A stretch of DNA of 64,000 nt from Streptomyces sp. NBC_00289. Lineage in GTDB: Bacteria; Actinomycetota; Actinomycetes; Streptomycetales; Streptomycetaceae. Both the position numbers and the translations under genes were made by a program. This document shows, piece by piece, positions 55,119 through 64,000 of this stretch (the stretch's first letter is position 1; each line of letters starts with the position of its first letter). The stretch covers positions 9,920,001 to 9,984,000 of the forward strand of contig NZ_CP108046.1 of assembly GCF_041435115.1 (NCBI RefSeq), given 5' to 3'. Under the pieces are notes generated by a model. That model saw nothing but the letters and a program-made list of their open reading frames with translations. It ran no database searches and was not told where the DNA came from.

Positions 55119-55947
55119 TCAGTCTGAGTTGGCCAGATGGAGGGTGAGGGCGGCTTGGACGAGGCTGGTGATTCGGGTCGTCGAGCACCGGAGTTTACGG
55201 AGGAGCCGCCAGGACTTGAGGGTGGCGATGGCTTGTTCGACCAGTGCACGGACCTTTGCGTGGGACCGGTTGACGGCCTGCTGTCCGGCGGAGAGGCTGT
55301 CCCATCGGCCGCGGTAGGGGAGGCGGACGGTGCCGCCTGCGCCCTGGTAGCCCTTGTCCGCCCAGCAGTTGATGCCGGCCTCGGCGAGAGCGTCGATGAT
55401 GCCGTGCTCGCGTGCGGCCCGGACGTCATGGACGGCACCGGCCAGAGCCGGTGGAGCCCACAGGAGGCGGCCCTTCGGGTCGGCTAGGACCTGCACGTTC
55501 ATGCCGTGTTTCTTGTGTTTTGCCCGAGTAGAAGGGCTGGTCGGCGGCGATCCGGTCGATCGGCAGAAGTGTCCCGTCCAGGATCAGGTACGCCTTCATC
55601 GACGCGGCCCGTACTGCTTCGGCGAGCGTGGGGGCGAGGGCGGCCAGGAGCTCGACGGCCTCGGTGATGTACCGGTAGACGGTGGTGGTGCCGATCCCGA
55701 AACCGGCCGCCAGTTGGGCATAGGGGTGGCCGTTGCGGAGATGGACGAGGGTGAGCAGGGCCTGGCGGCCTGCGCTCAGGCGCCGCCATCGGGTGCCGAG
55801 AGCGCGCCGGCGTTCCCTCAGGCGGGCGGCGAGGAAGCGGCACGCGGCGCTGGACACGTCGACGCCGGACAGGTAGACAAGCATGCGAAGCTCCTGGTGG
55901 AGACGGTTCTCTTGGTCGAAAACCCATCTACCAGGGGCTTCATCCAT
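55119..55947 (-). pseudogene. IS5-family transposase with frame change (copy b)
   Basis: The first frame (from 55947) has LSAGRQALLTLVHLRNGHPY with a helix-turn-helix (LAAGFGIGTTTVYRYITEA) and AYLILDGTLLPIDRIAADQP (first Asp), up to FYSGK. The next frame gives HGMNVQVLADPKGRLLWAPP, AGINCWADKGYQGAGGTVRL (second Asp) and KVRALVEQAIATLKSWRLLR (Glu) to 55119. The change occurs at GGCAAAACAC, where one extra A displaces GKHKKHGMNV. This is a one-base lesion or, less likely, recoding. Confidence 0.82.
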
Positions 55948-56091
55948 CTGTCAGGCCAACTGCCCAGCCAACGCACGAGGTTGGAAAAGGCTCAGTGCAA
56001 GACCGTGGCGCCACGCCGTCCGTTACCGATTACGACGTGGTGCGCGACTGAGGTCGGGGTGCGTCGGCCTGGCGGGTTGGCTGGTGGGTGA

Positions 56092-56400
56092 TTACCGCAG
56101 GGCGGTGCGGTCGGAGACCAGTCCGGCGATCGCGAGGTGGGTCTGGTCGTAGTATTCGCGGCGTCCGATGTACCGCTGGAGCGGGCGCCACTGCTTGTGC
56201 TCGGCGTTGGCGTGCTCGACCGGGATCCTGGCCGAGGATTGGGCTTTGCGCTCCGCTTGCCAGGCGGCGGTGTCGTCGGCGGCGGCGGCATCTTTGGCGG
56301 GTTTCTTCGGCGGGCGGTCACCTGGTCGGGAAAGGCCTTGGCCAGGCCCCGGTACCCGGCGTCGACCTGCTTTCACCTCGGGGTACCGCTCGAACAGGTC
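56092..56400 (-). pseudogene. IS5-family (DDE_4 type) transposase C-terminal fragment
   Basis: Encodes LFERYPEVKAGRRRVPGPG, then KKPAKDAAAADDTAAWQAER, SARIPVEHANAEHKQWRPLQ (Glu in VEHANAEHK) and YIGRREYYDQTHLAIAGLVS, ending DRTALR. It is fused in frame to an ISAs1 fragment upstream. Confidence 0.75.
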
Positions 56401-56735
56401 CCAGGCTCGCCGGCCGGCCGCAGCAGTGCGGCGAGTCCGGCCGGGTTCAGCTTCTCGACCACGCGGCGCACGGTGTCCATCGACGCCGCAGGCCGCAGGC
56501 CGCACGCCCAGCGCACCGCGCGGCGCAAAGCCCAGCCGTTCCAGCGTGTGCTGCGGGGCACGCCCGAGCCGCTGCCCGATCGCCGCGTACGAACGGCCCC
56601 CGGCCGCCACCGCGCAGGCCGCCGCGCGAACCAGCGCGAGCAGCGGATACCGGCGCCCGCGCCGGTCCCGCGGGTCCCACGCCTCGGGCCCGTCACCCAC
56701 ACCGGTGACGACGCAGGACAGCACAGCCGCGGACA
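56401..56735 (-). pseudogene. ISAs1-family transposase N-terminal fragment
   Basis: Encodes SAAVLSCVVTGVGDGPEAWD and RRYPLLALVRAAACAVAAGG, SYAAIGQRLGRAPQHTLERL, then in the next frame LRPAASMDTVRRVVEKLNPA. This is the N-terminal DDE-associated domain of ISAs1 transposases. One frameshift, and truncated before the catalytic domain. Confidence 0.72.
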
Positions 56736-56879
56736 TGGAAGACTCACACTGAAGCTCCGTTGGTGGTAGCCGACTTGAGAGGTCACTCACCCCAACGGAG
56801 CTTCGGTCTATCCGGTCACACCCCCGATGACCAGCCACTTCACAAGATCGCGCCGACCTTGCAACAGCCTTGGCTGACC

Positions 56880-57056
56880 AGGGGCTTCACCCCCACCGAG
56901 AAGAGCGTCAACCGGGCCCTGGCCGCGGCACCGGCACCGGTCGAACGCGGCGTCGCCCGCCTGAAGTCCTGGCGGATCTTCCGCAGATCCCGATGCAGTC
57001 CCAACCACATGACGTCAACGCCAAAGCCGTCCACACCCTGGAGCGTCAACGCTGAA
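56880..57056 (+). pseudogene. IS5-family transposase C-terminal fragment
   Basis: Encodes EKSVNRALAAAPAPVERGVA and RLKSWRIFRRSRCSP, with the terminal AVHTLERQR in another frame. Same block as the end of IS5-a ([20 protein letters not shown]). Confidence 0.75.
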
Positions 57057-57157
57057 GAAGCTCAATGCAGCACTTGAGTACTGATTACCCCATCACCCTC
57101 GGAATCTGAAGACGTATGACGCATCGACAAAGCCCATAGCGAAGAGGAACGAATGTC

Positions 57158-58387
57158 ATGCGTACTTTGATCCCCAGGGCAACACGGTTCGCCGTCGCAG
57201 CAGCTGTGCTCAGTGGTGCCGCGCTCTCGCTGGGCGGCCAGGCTCACGCTTCCTCGGCAGTCGCCGCGCAGCTTCAGGTGGCTCCCGAGACGGGCTGGGG
57301 GTACGTGAATACGAGCGGGATGTTCCGTTTTGACTCCGGGTCCGCTTATCTTTCAGCGCCTGCCTCACAGTCGGGTAGCAGCTCCGGTTCGGTCCAGGTT
57401 CGCCGCGATAATGGTCCGGCACACAAGTTCACAGTGAGGCTGTCCGGTATGGGCACCTCTGAGAACAAGAACATGCCGGGAGTCGTCCACGTAACGAGAG
57501 GCCTGCATCAGATCGGCTCGCCAGCTGGATCCTTGACCGCTGACGGGCACTGCACTCCTTCCACACCCCAGTCAATCGATGGCGATCTCCTGGTCGACGT
57601 TAAATGTTACAACCAATCCGACCAGTACGATATGAATGCCACTTTCACTCTCACCTACGCACAGGGCAGCGGAATTGAGGGCACGGGCAGCCGAACGATG
57701 ATGCGGGTGGACAGCCCCCCAACCTCTACTCAGTCTGTTACGCCGCCTCTGCAAGGCAGCACCACCGGCAAGGTCGCTACCGTCAGCGGCACCGGGACAG
57801 CGGGAAGCTATCTTGTGCACCTGCCCGTCCTGTCAGGCCCTTCAGCTTTGGCCGTGACGGCCACGCTCGATTCAGGCTTCGACAAGTCTTGCTCTCTGGG
57901 CAGTACCTCACTCGTAGGATCACCCGCATGGCAAGAGGTACAGGTGAAATGTACACGCACGAGCACGGGGCAGCCCGTAAATTCTGCCTTCTCCGTTACC
58001 GACGTTGCACAGACTAACTTCGCCGGCTCCTACTATCGCCTGTCTGCCGCTCACGCTCAGGTCCCTCTGATCCCGGTCAGTGATAATCTTACGTCTCCCG
58101 CCATCCGCTACAACCGCATATACGGAAGCGACTCGGGGGGAGTGTTCGTTCAACATGCGGCCTCCGGCCGCTACAACGTGCTGCTGGCCAACCAGCAGTG
58201 GAGCGACACAAAAACCAACGCTGCCACTGTAATGGTGACCCCTCAGAAAAGCACTGCCTCCTGCGTCGTCGATGACACCCACTACGACTCGGGATCTAAC
58301 TATCAGACCGCAGTGATCGATTGCCGTAACAATAAGGGAGAACACACAGACTCCGCATTTCACCTCACCTATATGGCCAAACAGTGA
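57158..58387 (+). CDS. Secreted protein of three cysteine-paired repeat domains
   Basis: 409 aa from ATG 57158 (GAGGAA upstream). Signal peptide TRFAVAAAVLSGAALSLGGQ cut after AHA. After a Ser-rich linker there are three similar domains of about 90-100 residues. Each starts with a strand ending in V-x-L, continues through V-x-V-T, and has two Cys flanking a V-x-V/I-x-C strand, then an aromatic end: DLLVDVKCYNQSDQ..FTLTYAQ, EVQVKCTRTSTGQ..FSVTDVA and TAVIDCRNNKGEH..FHLTYMAK. The domains are presumably beta-rich and disulfide-stabilised. No catalytic motif was recognised; an adhesion or binding role is a guess. Slightly lower GC than flanking DNA. Confidence 0.82.
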   Translation: MRTLIPRATRFAVAAAVLSGAALSLGGQAHASSAVAAQLQVAPETGWGYVNTSGMFRFDSGSAYLSAPASQSGSSSGSVQVRRDNGPAHKFTVRLSGMGTSENKNMPGVVHVTRGLHQIGSPAGSLTADGHCTPSTPQSIDGDLLVDVKCYNQSDQYDMNATFTLTYAQGSGIEGTGSRTMMRVDSPPTSTQSVTPPLQGSTTGKVATVSGTGTAGSYLVHLPVLSGPSALAVTATLDSGFDKSCSLGSTSLVGSPAWQEVQVKCTRTSTGQPVNSAFSVTDVAQTNFAGSYYRLSAAHAQVPLIPVSDNLTSPAIRYNRIYGSDSGGVFVQHAASGRYNVLLANQQWSDTKTNAATVMVTPQKSTASCVVDDTHYDSGSNYQTAVIDCRNNKGEHTDSAFHLTYMAKQ

Positions 58388-58398
58388 ACCGGAGTCAT

Positions 58399-58640
58399 CT
58401 CTGCCGGATCAAAGCGGCTGTGGCAGTAGATGACATTCGATTCAGGGTCCACGAGGCTCCGCGGAAGATGCGCCAGAACCTGGCATCCTGCGCCGACAGT
58501 TGATCATTAGACAACGCGTTTGAGGGGCCAGCTGGCGACTTTGCGTTTAGTATCGCGGGGGTTGGCCCGGCGTCGGCGTGGTGGCAGGAGGCGTTCGAGG
58601 AGTTCAGCGTGGGTGGCCTTGACCGCGCGGGCGAGTCGGC
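58399..58640 (-). pseudogene. Scraps of IS4 and IS5 transposase C-termini
   Basis: 58640-58510 encodes RAVKATHAELLERLLPPRRR and NPRDTKRKVASWPLKRVV with a stop, the basic C-terminus of an IS4 transposase. 58500-58399 encodes ARFWRIFRGASWTLNRMSS, resembling an IS5 C-terminus. The two are adjacent, apparently by recombination of elements. Confidence 0.6.
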
Positions 58641-58717
58641 TTGAGTTCTAGCAGTTGTTGCAGCACCCCAGTTCACAGGGTTTGTTCGACGGAGTTCGAG
58701 ATCGGCACTTTCGGCCC

Positions 58718-58960
58718 ATGCAGCAGGGCTGCAGCAACAGTGAAGCCTGCCGGATCGCCGGGATCGACATCCGGACTGGCAAGAAGTGGCGCAAGGCACC
58801 GCTCACGCGGCCAGGGCCGCAGATTACTGCCTCCGGCACGGAAGGCAGCAGTGGTCTGCGGCCCCTCGCGGTATCTGCGCGAGGACTCGCCGACCGGCTG
58901 CGTGAGAAAGCCACCATCCGCCAGATCTCAGCCGAAACTGGGGATGCGTCCCGCTGAGTG
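58718..58960 (+). pseudogene. IS30-family transposase N-terminal fragment
   Basis: Starts MQQGCSNSEACRIAGIDIRT and GKKWRKAP, then after frame changes ADRLREKATIRQISAETG. This is the N-terminal DNA-binding part of an IS30 subfamily different from the 44.5 kb copy. Truncated at about 58960. Confidence 0.7.
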
Positions 58961-59101
58961 GTGTAGGGGATCTCCGCGGTTGAGTGCGCGGGTTCTGCTC
59001 CCTGGGGTGCACCGTCTGCCGGTGTCTGCTCCCTGCTCAACTGGCAGGCCATCGTGCAACTGTCCGGAGTGGACGGGCAGTTCGACCCCAGGGGGTGCAC
59101 G

Positions 59102-59777
59102 ATGGCCTTGTCCCAGCAGGACCTACTTCGCCTGCTTGAGTCACTACGTTCGGCCGATGGTCTTGAATTCGTCCGCGAGGTCGCTGAAGGCTGCTGCAGG
59201 AACTGATCGAGGCCGAGGCCACCACAAAGATCGACGCCGAGTGGGGCGAACACACCGACACCCGCACCACCTGGCGCAACGGGCACCGCGAGAAGACGGT
59301 GACCACGCAGGCCGGCGACCTGGAACTCGCCATCCCGAAACTGCGGGCCGGAAGCTTCTTCCCCAGCCTCATCGAGCGGCGGCGGCGCATCGACCAGGCC
59401 CTCTACGCGGTCATCATGGAGGCATACGTCCACGGCGTGTCCACCCGCTCGGTCGACGACCTGGTCAAAGCCCTCGGCTCCGATGGACCACATCCGGTTC
59501 CCCTACCTGTTCCTCGAGGCCACCTATGTCAAGGCCCGCGTCGACCACCGCATCGTCTCGCAGGCGGTCGTCATCGCCACCGCCGTCACCCAGGACGGCG
59601 GCCGTAAGGTCGTCGGTGTCATGGTCGGCGACAGCGAGACCGAAGTCTTCTGGGCCCAGTTCCTGCGTCACCTGCGCGAACGCGGCCTGAGCGGCGTCCG
59701 CCCGGTCATTTCCGAAAGCCACAGCGGTCTGGTCAAAGCGATCCGCAAGGTCATGCTCGGCGCTTGTCGGCGTACAA
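59102..59777 (+). pseudogene. IS256-family transposase fragment (copy e)
   Basis: Starts MALSQQDLLRLLESLRSADG at 59102 and shifts frame to LIEAEATTKIDAEWGEHTDT, ELAIPKLRAGSFFPSLIERR and AYVHGVSTRSVDDLVKALG. An internal deletion follows, then DHIRFPYLFLEATYVKARVD (first Asp lost or changed to Glu), VIATAVTQDGGRKVVGVMVG and VRPVISESHSGLVKAIRKVM. It ends just before ISL3-b; the remainder is not found beyond that element. Confidence 0.78.
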
Positions 59778-59785
59778 GTGATCGT
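59778..59785. repeat. 8-bp target duplication of ISL3-b, left
   Basis: GTGATCGT, repeated at 61527-61534. Confidence 0.88.
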
Positions 59786-61526
59786 GGCCCTGGCAAGATT
59801 TTCGTGAAGCGGGAGTGTGCCTCCGTGCGCCGGTGACGCTCCGTCACGGGTAGCGGGACCGTCTGCGAGTGTGTGATGACCTCGTACGGATTATGTCTCC
59901 GCACCTGGATGTGGTGCGGGTGGAGCGGGTGTGGTCGGCGGGCAGCGTGGTCCGTATCGTGGCTCTGACACGCGAGTTGACGATGGCGTGTCCGGACTGC
60001 GGGCGCGGATCGACGCGGGTGCACAGCCGGTACTCCCGCACGCTGGCCGATGTCGCTGCCGGTGGACGCGCGGTGCTGATCACCCTGGCGGTGCGGCGCT
60101 TGTTCTGTGACAGTCCGAGCTGCGGCCGGCGGACGTTTGCCGAAGCAGGTAGAGGGGCTGACGGTGCGCTACCAGCGTCGGAGTCCGCTGCTGCAGCACC
60201 TGGTGGAGATGGCCGGAGTGCTGCTCGCCGGCCGTGGCGGGGCACGGCTCCTGCACATTCTGAAGGCGCCGCTGTCGCGGACGAGTGTGCTGTTCCAGCT
60301 GATGCGCATGCGGCTGCCGGCAGTCGCGACACCGCGAGTGCTGGTTGTGGATGACTTCGCGTTGTACGCGGACGTCTACGGCACGCTGCTGGTGGATGGC
60401 GACACGCGGTTGCCGATCGAGCTGTGGGCCGGGCGCGATGCAGAGCAGCTGGCCGTCTGGCTGCGTACGCATCCCGGCGTCGAGGTGGTGTGCAGGGACG
60501 GCTCGCTGGTCTACCGGCAGGGCATCACCGACGGCGCCCCGGAAGCGGTGCAGGTCAGCGACCGTTTTCACCTATGGCAGGGACTGTCGAAACGGGTCTC
60601 GGACATTGCCGCCGCGCACCGCGGCTGTCTGTCCGCCGCAATACCTGAATCCGAACCTGCCTCACCACCGCCGGCAGAACCATTCGAGACAGCTGACTCT
60701 CCTGCTCGCCGCCACGCCAAGCGGCTGTTCGAGGCGGTACACGCGGCCTCCCACTCCGGCCGCTCGCTCAGCGCGATAGCCCGCGAGCTGGGCCTGAACC
60801 GACGCACCGTTGCCAAGTACGCACGTGCGACCTCCTGGCAGGACTGCGCACGCCGCACTCCGCCCCGCCGGTCCACGAGCCTCGATCCGTACCTGGAGCA
60901 TCTGCGTCAACGCTGGGAGGAAGGCGAGCACACCGCGACGGTGCTGCACCAGGAGATCGTCGCCAAGGGCTACGGAGGCCACTACCAGAGAGTCAAAATG
61001 GCCATTGCACCCCTGCGTCGCGGTCTGCCGATCGACACACCGCGCGAGCGGCCACCCTCGCCCCGCCAGCTCGCCCGTTGGATCACCACCACGCCGTCTC
61101 GGCGCAGCCTGCACGCCACCGAGGCACTCCGGCGGTTGCTTGAGCACTGCCCGGAGCTGGACCGAACCCACGACCTGGTGCGGCAGTTCGCGTCAATGCT
61201 CAGTGCTCGCGACGCCGCCCCACTGCCGGACTGGCTTGACCACCTCGCGGCCTCCCGCCTCCCGGCTCTGGACGGCTTGGCCAAGGCAATCCGCGAGGAC
61301 CAGCACGCAGTCGTTCAGGGGATCACCACCCCGTTCAACTCCGGCGTCAATGAAGGCCGGATCACGGATCTGAAGCTTCAGAAGAGGATCATGGCTGGCC
61401 GTGCCGGAGTTCCGCTCCTGCGCCACCGCGTCATCCTCATGGCAGGACTCCGACGCAGCTACCCGTGACGGAGCGTCACCGGCGCACGGAGGCACACTCC
61501 CGCTTCACGAAAATCTTGCCAGGGCC
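59786..61526 (+). mobile_element. ISL3-family element b with 65-bp perfect inverted repeats
   Basis: Arms 59786-59850 and 61462-61526 are perfect inverted copies over 65 bp. 8-bp duplications GTGATCGT flank the element. 1741 bp. It differs from element a at several arm positions, and these differences are present in both arms. Confidence 0.92.
59869..61468 (+). pseudogene. ISL3-family transposase with a single-base insertion
   Basis: GTG start 59869 (MCDDLVRIMSPHLDVVRVER). Zinc-binding part ACPDCGRGSTRVHSRYSRTL and CDSPSCGRRTFAE. At about 60143 one extra A (GCCGAAGCAGG against GCCGAGCAGG in element a) shifts the frame. The rest, QVEGLTVRYQRRSPLLQHLV to the stop at 61468, is continuous: RVLVVDDFALYADVYGTLLV (Asp), EAVQVSDRFHLWQGLSKRV (second Asp) and FNSGVNEGRITDLKLQKRIM (Glu). 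Only this indel stops a full-length protein of about 530 aa. Confidence 0.85.
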
Positions 61527-61534
61527 GTGATCGT
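61527..61534. repeat. 8-bp target duplication of ISL3-b, right
   Basis: GTGATCGT, matching 59778-59785. Confidence 0.88.
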
Positions 61535-61586
61535 GCACCACCTCGTACGGATGAGGGTGCACCAAAGTTGATGCGGTGGCGGGTGG

Positions 61587-62344
61587 GTGCCGCGAGTCTT
61601 CTGTCGTCGGTTTCGGGGTGGCAGAGGGGCGGCTGAGGTGGTCTTGGACCCGCATCGCTGGCTGGAGTTGAGGCGGTTTCGCGGTCTGTACGAGGCCGGT
61701 GCGATGAGCCTGCGGGAGATCGCGAAGGAGACCGGGCTGAACCGTCGCACGGTCTCGAAGTACCTGTCGGGCGAGGCTCCCGTCGCGCCGCCGAAACGGA
61801 CGGCCGAGAGACGGCAGCATCGGGCGGTCGACGAGGTCGCTCCGCTCATCGACGCGATGCTCAAGTCGGAGATCCTGCTGAGGGCATCGGTGATCCATGA
61901 GCGCCTGGCCTCGGAGTACCAGGTCACCATCAACTACCAGCGGGTCAAGATCTACCTCCAGGAGGCGAGGCCCCGGATCGCCGAGGAGCTCGGCATCAGC
62001 CCGGGTGAACTGGCGGGTCTGCACCGCCGGTTCGAAGTGGTCCCGGGCGCCCAGGCCCAGGTCGACTGGGGCGATGAGGGCAGGATCCTCGCCCACGTCG
62101 GGATTCCCAAGGTCTACTCGTTCCACATGACACTGTCGTACTCGCGCGATCCGTTCTGCTGCTTCACCACCGGCCAGGACCTGACGAGCTTCTTCGACTG
62201 CCACCGGGCCGCGTTCGCGCACTTCGGCGGGGTGCCGATGACGATCGTCTACGACCGCACCAAGACCGTCGTGCGCCGTCACGTCGCGCCGGGCGAGGCG
62301 GTCCCGCTGCACCCGGAAGCGGTCGCGTTCGCCGGGCACTACGA
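61587..62344 (+). pseudogene. IS21-family istA, C-terminally truncated (copy b)
   Basis: A continuous frame: VVLDPHRWLELRRFRGLYEA with helix-turn-helix (SLREIAKETGLNRRTVSKYL), DEVAPLIDAMLKSEILLRAS, AQVDWGDEGRILAHVGIPKV (first Asp) and GVPMTIVYDRTKTVVRRHVA (second Asp). It breaks after AVAFAGHYD at about 62344, where an IS30 end follows. The Glu block and C-terminus are lost. It is better preserved than copy a at 22.6 kb and lacks its indels. Confidence 0.82.
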
Positions 62345-62470
62345 TGGGCTGGCACCACGAATTCACCCTCGCCACCGACATACCGGTTTACTCCTGCGAC
62401 CCGGCAAGCCCCTGGCAACGCGGCTCGAACGAGGACACAAACGGTCTGCTCCGGCAGTACCCCGACTTGT
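62345..62470 (+). pseudogene. IS30-family transposase C-terminal scrap
   Basis: Encodes HHEFTLATDIPVYSCDPASP and WQRGSNEDTNGLLRQYP. The WQRGSNE(N/D)TNGLLRQY block carries the catalytic Glu of IS30. Joined in frame terms to the istA fragment. Confidence 0.78.
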
Positions 62471-62474
62471 ATTG

Positions 62475-62735
62475 GGGAGGGCGAGGGCGGCGTGTGGGAG
62501 CTGGAATCGCAGGATCACCAGGGTGGCGGTCACCCGATCGGTGAAAACCAGCTGATGGTCCGGGCCTCCGCCCTCAGCCCGCAGACGCTCGTGACCTAGA
62601 CGTTCGCGCAGCCGGGCGTGCTTCCGTGCCATCCAGGACGCGGCCAACTCGGCGATGATCTTGCCGAGTTGATTCCGTGAGATGCGGGTGCAGAGACGAT
62701 GCGAGCAAGCCGTACGGGCCAGGTATTGCGTCACA
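62475..62735 (-). pseudogene. IS5-family (DDE_4 type) transposase N-terminal fragment
   Basis: Encodes CSHRLCTRISRNQLGKIIAE and GGGPDHQLVFTDRVTATLVI, then LRFQLPHAALA, the N-terminal helix-turn-helix region of DDE_4-type IS5 transposases. Truncated at both ends. Confidence 0.65.
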
Positions 62736-62789
62736 ACAACACCAACCCGTACGGCTCACTGCGTGTCAGGGCCTGATCAGGAGTTGGTG

Positions 62790-62940
62790 TCGCACACCAC
62801 GTCGTATGTCGCCTTCGTCGTGGACACCTTCTCCCGCCGCATCGTCGGCTGGTCAGCAGCCACCTCAAAGGAGACCCGCCTCGCCCTGGACGCCCTCGAC
62901 ATGACCCTGTGGCAGTGCGGCATAGATCAACACCGGTACT
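62790..62940 (+). pseudogene. IS3-family orfB scrap
   Basis: Encodes VAFVVDTFSRRIVGWSAATS and KETRLALDALDMTLWQCGID, the stretch around the first/second acidic residues of an IS3 orfB. No flanking parts remain. Confidence 0.72.
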
Positions 62941-62985
62941 AGAAGGGCGATTTGATACACAACTCGGATGCCGGGTCGTGGGTTG

Positions 62986-64000
62986 TTACGGGCGAGTGGT
63001 CCATCTTGCTGAACTGGAGTTTCTGACGCCGAGGGCTTCAGCCAGTTCGCGGCGGTTGGTGACACCGAGTTTGGTGTAGCTGTGGTGGAGGTGGTTGTCG
63101 ACGGTGCGCACGGACAGGGTCAGGGCTGCGGCAATGTCTTTGCTTGAGTGACCCGTTGCAGCCATCAGTGCGATCTCTCGCTCGCGGGTAGTGAGGGGAG
63201 CGGCGGCTTTGGAGGTGGCTAGTGGCGGGGTTCGGGCACCTTCGCAGCGGGTCAGGAGAGCGGATGCCCGTCGGGTGCTTGCGGCGGCGTTCCTGGCCAG
63301 ACCGAGCCGGTGCCAGCCTGCGACGGCTGCCGTCGCGGCCTCGGCTGCCAGCAAATCCGCACCGATTTCCTCGAGTTCGTCGGCTGCCGTCAGGAGTTGA
63401 CCGGGGTCGTCGGCAGCTAGCGCGGTGGCCAGGTGAGCGCGGGCGGGGGCGAAAGCCCCGTCGCATGTATCGGCCAGCTGGCTCAGGCGGGTGGTGACGT
63501 CTTTGGCGCCGCCCAGGCGGGCGATATCGGTGAGGAGTAGGGCTTCACCGGTGACGTGGCCCGTGTCCCTGGCGGCTTGGGCGGCTTTGGTCAGCACGGC
63601 CCGGGCTTTGGCCAGTTGTCCGCGAGCTGTCCACACCCAGGCCTGGCCCAGATGTACCTCTCCACTGGAGAGAGGGCCTGGGGGAAGGGGCGGGTAGGTG
63701 GTGAGCTCGGTTATAGCCGCGTCGGCAGCATCCAGATCGCCGAGCACAGCCGCACATGCGGCGATGCCGCTCAAAGCCGGCCGGAGCGCCTTGATGAGGT
63801 CGATGGATCGCGCTGCGGTGGCGGCCTCGGCCCACCATCGGCGAGCTGTTGTCGGGTGCCCGGCAAGCCACGAGGCGCGGGCGATGCAGAGCGCAAGCCA
63901 GACCCTCACGACTTTGTCGAAGTGGGGCAGATCGGCGTAGGCGCTCTTGCCGGCCTCGTATGCCTCCTCCAGCTGGCCGGCCTCGGTCAGTGCAAGCACC
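62986..64000 (-). CDS. LuxR-family transcriptional regulator, C-terminal part
   Basis: The gene enters from beyond the right edge; at least 337 residues are visible. An alpha-helical, TPR-like region rich in Ala/Leu pairs (RARAVLTKAAQAARDTGHVT, GWHRLGLARNAAASTRRASA) is followed by a C-terminal LuxR helix-turn-helix: LTTREREIALMAATGHSSKD, IAAALTLSVRTVDNHLHHSY and TKLGVTNRRELAEALG. Helical repeats before a terminal LuxR domain fit the large LAL type of ATP-binding regulators; the ATPase part, if any, lies outside the window. Its target is unknown. Confidence 0.88.
   Translation of the reverse strand, partial: VLALTEAGQLEEAYEAGKSAYADLPHFDKVVRVWLALCIARASWLAGHPTTARRWWAEAATAARSIDLIKALRPALSGIAACAAVLGDLDAADAAITELTTYPPLPPGPLSSGEVHLGQAWVWTARGQLAKARAVLTKAAQAARDTGHVTGEALLLTDIARLGGAKDVTTRLSQLADTCDGAFAPARAHLATALAADDPGQLLTAADELEEIGADLLAAEAATAAVAGWHRLGLARNAAASTRRASALLTRCEGARTPPLATSKAAAPLTTREREIALMAATGHSSKDIAAALTLSVRTVDNHLHHSYTKLGVTNRRELAEALGVRNSSSARWTTRP

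Noticed and set aside
55480..55530. Programmed frameshift in the IS5-b transposase
   Set aside because: GGCAAAACAC has only four A and no X XXY YYZ phase; one extra A explains it as a lesion.
1..64000. tRNA or rRNA genes, replication origin or telomere
   Set aside because: No tRNA cloverleaf arms, rRNA segments, parAB/rep genes or clustered terminal palindromes were recognised by eye.

Overview
The window looks like an accessory region of a Streptomyces (or close actinomycete) linear replicon. The DNA is GC-rich with actinobacterial codon bias, ribosome binding sites are of the GGAGG type, and it holds a subtilisin-inhibitor-like secreted protein, a K15-like DD-peptidase, a LuxR-type regulator and RsbW-like ATP-binding proteins. 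No housekeeping gene, rRNA or tRNA was seen. About two thirds of the 64 kb is insertion sequences (IS) and their wreckage, as is typical of chromosome arms or large linear plasmids; which of these it is cannot be decided from the window.

Layout. 1-5.6 kb: an IS701 end, an IS630 element whose transposase is interrupted by a complete group II intron, a truncated second IS630 and an IS4 relic. 5.7-12.9 kb: one very large secreted RHS/YD-repeat protein (minus strand) with a compositionally distinct C-terminus. 13.1-14.6 kb: an intact IS256 with 8-bp target duplication. 14.6-21.9 kb: relics, then an IS1380 inside another IS1380, with an IS4 inserted across the end of the outer copy. 22.1 kb: a less GC-rich NTF2/SnoaL-like gene. 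22.6-25.7 kb: IS21 relic and ISL3. 26.1-28.2 kb: an RsbW-like ATP-binding protein and a Fic protein with a repeat array over its start. 28.3-39.4 kb: a dense IS stack (ISL3, IS256, IS701, IS630 split by IS110, a second IS630, IS110, IS256 split by IS5, IS3). 39.4-42.7 kb: a small membrane protein, a D-Ala-D-Ala peptidase and a lipoprotein. 42.8-47.4 kb: IS3, IS1380, IS30, IS5, and an IS256 split by IS630. 47.9 kb: protease inhibitor. 48.7-51.6 kb: a 5'-truncated group II intron fused to an IS110 relic. 52.2-55 kb: a second RsbW-like protein, an acyltransferase-3 membrane protein and a small hypothetical. 55.1-57.1 kb: IS5/ISAs1 relics. 57.2-58.4 kb: a secreted protein made of three cysteine-paired repeats. 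58.4-62.9 kb: more relics and a second ISL3. 63-64 kb: the C-terminal part of a LuxR-type regulator running off the window.

How it fits together. The surviving non-mobile genes form no metabolic pathway. Most are secreted, membrane or signalling proteins (RHS toxin-like protein, peptidase, lipoprotein, protease inhibitor, triple-repeat protein, acyltransferase, Fic, two anti-sigma-like ATPases, LuxR regulator), which suits a competition/envelope accessory set that persists while IS elements erode the rest. Target duplications and terminal repeats give clean boundaries for about ten elements, so much of the insertion order can be reconstructed. Several transposases are split into two overlapping frames. 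At three of these junctions there is a canonical X XXY YYZ slippery heptamer; others are more likely decay or sequencing indels.
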